Source of the DNA: Edolisoma coerulescens
Taxonomy: Eukaryota; Chordata; Aves; Passeriformes; Campephagidae
DNA length: 64,000 nt
Assembly (NCBI GenBank): GCA_013397115.1
Contig: VWZW01007680.1
Span: 24,747-88,746, forward strand
Reading direction: 5' to 3'
The notes below the pieces were generated by a model, which searched no databases, had not been told where the DNA came from, and worked only from the letters and a program-made list of their open reading frames with translations. Both the position numbers and the translations under genes were made by a program. Shown in pieces: positions 62,701-64,000 of the stretch (positions within the stretch are counted from its first letter, which is position 1; the number at the start of each line of letters is the position of its first letter).

Positions 62701-63683
62701 TGCCTCACTCCTGACCAGGGGAGAGGCTGCTCTCACCCAGAGCTGCAAACACACTGTGCAGGAGGCAGCAAATGACAGAAACTGACATTGATACATTAAT
62801 AAAGCCAAGATATTTAAACGCCAAAAGATAAATATTCCCTTTTGTTCCTGACCAACAAGACCTGCCCCAGCCCCAGTCCAGCCACTGAGTAACTCCCGTG
62901 TGACACTGGGACTGTCCCACACCTCGAGCAGCACCGGGAGTTTAATCACGTTTCCCTCATTAGAGGAGACAATGAAATGACCGATCAGGCGCACAACCAC
63001 TCCCGCGAAGCACTCCACTAGACCCTGTTTTGCAATAACCCCCCCAGGCTGCAAATCCCCATTTGCCAGGGACCTGAGAGAAGAATTCGGCAGTTTTAAG
63101 GGAATGTCAGGAACTAGAAACACACCTGAGAGAAGTTCAGCAGCTGGGAGAGAGCCCAGGTGACAAATAAACAGCCAGAGCTGAGCAGAACCAGCTCATT
63201 CCGAGGAGTGGCACTGAGGGAGGGCCTGGTCAGCCCCACAGGGGCAGGGGGGCCTGGCTGCCAGCACTGGAAACACGGGAATGTTTAAAAGCACCGGGAT
63301 TCCTGAGAAAATGATCAAACAAGGCCGTAATAAGGCGAGAGATGAGCTGGGGGGACAGCAGGCCCCACACCTGCCCCTTTTCAGGCTCCTCTTCCACTGC
63401 AGAGCACCTGCCCAGGCTGTGAGGGAGGTTCGGGCACAAGCACTCAGTTCTCCCCCAAAATTCACTTAACCACTTGCTCATCTCCGGGAGAGAACCACAG
63501 ACACAGCACTGAACGCACCGATACCCGATTTCAACACTTTCCTGCTTTGTTTCGTTCATTGGAAAAGGGCAAAAAAGGGAACAAGTCAGCCCGGAGCCCA
63601 GGAATGTTAAGCGAGTGCTCTTTGACAAAGTCCGATACAACCCCCCCCAGGGATGAGGCTTTACATAACAGCCACCCACTCAC

Positions 63684-63865
63684 TCCGGGACGGGATCGTG
63701 TCCGGAACCCCGACTCTTCCTTCCCTGACCTTCGGCAGCAGCTGCCCGAGGCCGGTTCCCCGGGCACGGCAGCCCCCGGAGCCCCGCCGCCCGTGCCCGT
63801 CCCGCCCGCTCCATCCCGGAGCGGCGCCGGCCCCGAACCGCGGAGAGCAAAGGGGAAGGAACAAA
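63684..63865 (-). other. Probable non-coding first exon of AFF4
   Basis: Reading the minus strand from the CpG-rich end, the first strong donor is CCCGGA|GTGAGT, with the exon ending at 63684. Mammalian AFF4 has an untranslated exon 1 in a CpG island, which fits. The transcription start is not visible in sequence; about 63800-63865 is a guess based on the CRE just upstream. Confidence 0.45.
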
Positions 63866-64000
63866 GCCCTGACGTCAATTACCGGAACAGGATCAAATCC
63901 ATCACCGGGGAGGGCAGCGCAGCGGCCCCGCCGGCACCGAGCCCACCCCGACCCCCCGTCGCGGGGAACCCCCCGGTGCTGCTTCCCGGGGAGGGACCCC
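63700..64000 (-). promoter_or_regulatory. CpG-rich AFF4 promoter with a consensus CRE
   Basis: The last 300 bases are very GC- and CpG-rich with no TATA box. A perfect CRE palindrome TGACGTCA lies at 63870-63877. An ETS-type ACCGGAA core follows at 63881-63887. This is consistent with a broadly expressed CpG-island promoter; the island runs off the window edge. Confidence 0.6.

Larger units (their letters stand above)
47478..63683 (-). other. AFF4 intron 1 (about 16 kb)
   Basis: Apart from the five CR1 fragments listed separately, I see no exon, RNA gene or intact element. The longest open frame (61150-61899, plus strand) lacks an early ATG and any domain resemblance. Long first introns are usual for AFF genes. 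Confidence 0.6.

Noticed and set aside
63531..63878. Open frames at the right edge, minus strand
   Set aside because: CpG-island composition keeps frames open. No conserved protein is recognised, and the region fits an untranslated AFF4 first exon.

Overview
This is vertebrate nuclear DNA, almost certainly from a bird and probably a songbird. It holds the conserved gene block GDF9 - UQCRQ - LEAP2 - AFF4, known from human 5q31 and its avian counterpart. Introns are short, the coding exons are GC-rich, and the only abundant interspersed repeats are 5'-truncated CR1 LINE tails. I saw no prokaryotic genes, CRISPR arrays or complete viruses.

Layout. Bases 1-4340 carry no recognised gene. GDF9 (+, two coding exons, 4445-6894) has a TATA box and E-boxes upstream and a poly(A) signal at 7219. 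A 2.3 kb spacer follows, containing a degenerate AT-rich repeat array (8450-8960) and a tandem duplication (9133-9252). It leads into the GC-rich promoter of UQCRQ (+, two coding exons, 9542-10261). A 4.3 kb spacer with three CR1 fragments separates UQCRQ from LEAP2 (+, three exons, 14721-16408, TATA box at 14625). LEAP2 converges tail to tail with AFF4 (-), which fills the rest of the window: a 3' UTR of about 4.9 kb (17.26-22.17 kb), 21 coding exons (22166-47452), a 16 kb first intron with four or more CR1 fragments, and a CpG-rich promoter with probable non-coding exon 1 at 63.68-64.0 kb.

The genes do not form a pathway. GDF9 is an oocyte-secreted TGF-beta family factor, UQCRQ a subunit of respiratory complex III, LEAP2 a secreted liver/gut peptide that antagonises the ghrelin receptor, and AFF4 the scaffold of the super elongation complex. 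The block is held together by conserved synteny.

Main points for a second look: (1) AFF4 exon 3 contains a single 'n' where the reading frame breaks and about 75 residues expected from mammalian AFF4 are missing, so it looks like a collapsed assembly gap; (2) a frame-preserving 21-nt micro-exon in AFF4; (3) GDF9 lies in tandem with UQCRQ, whereas in human the two are head to head; (4) stop codons in all three frames from a 13-bp tandem repeat starting at the UQCRQ stop; (5) a LEAP2 mature peptide with lower positive charge than human. No wholly new gene system was found.
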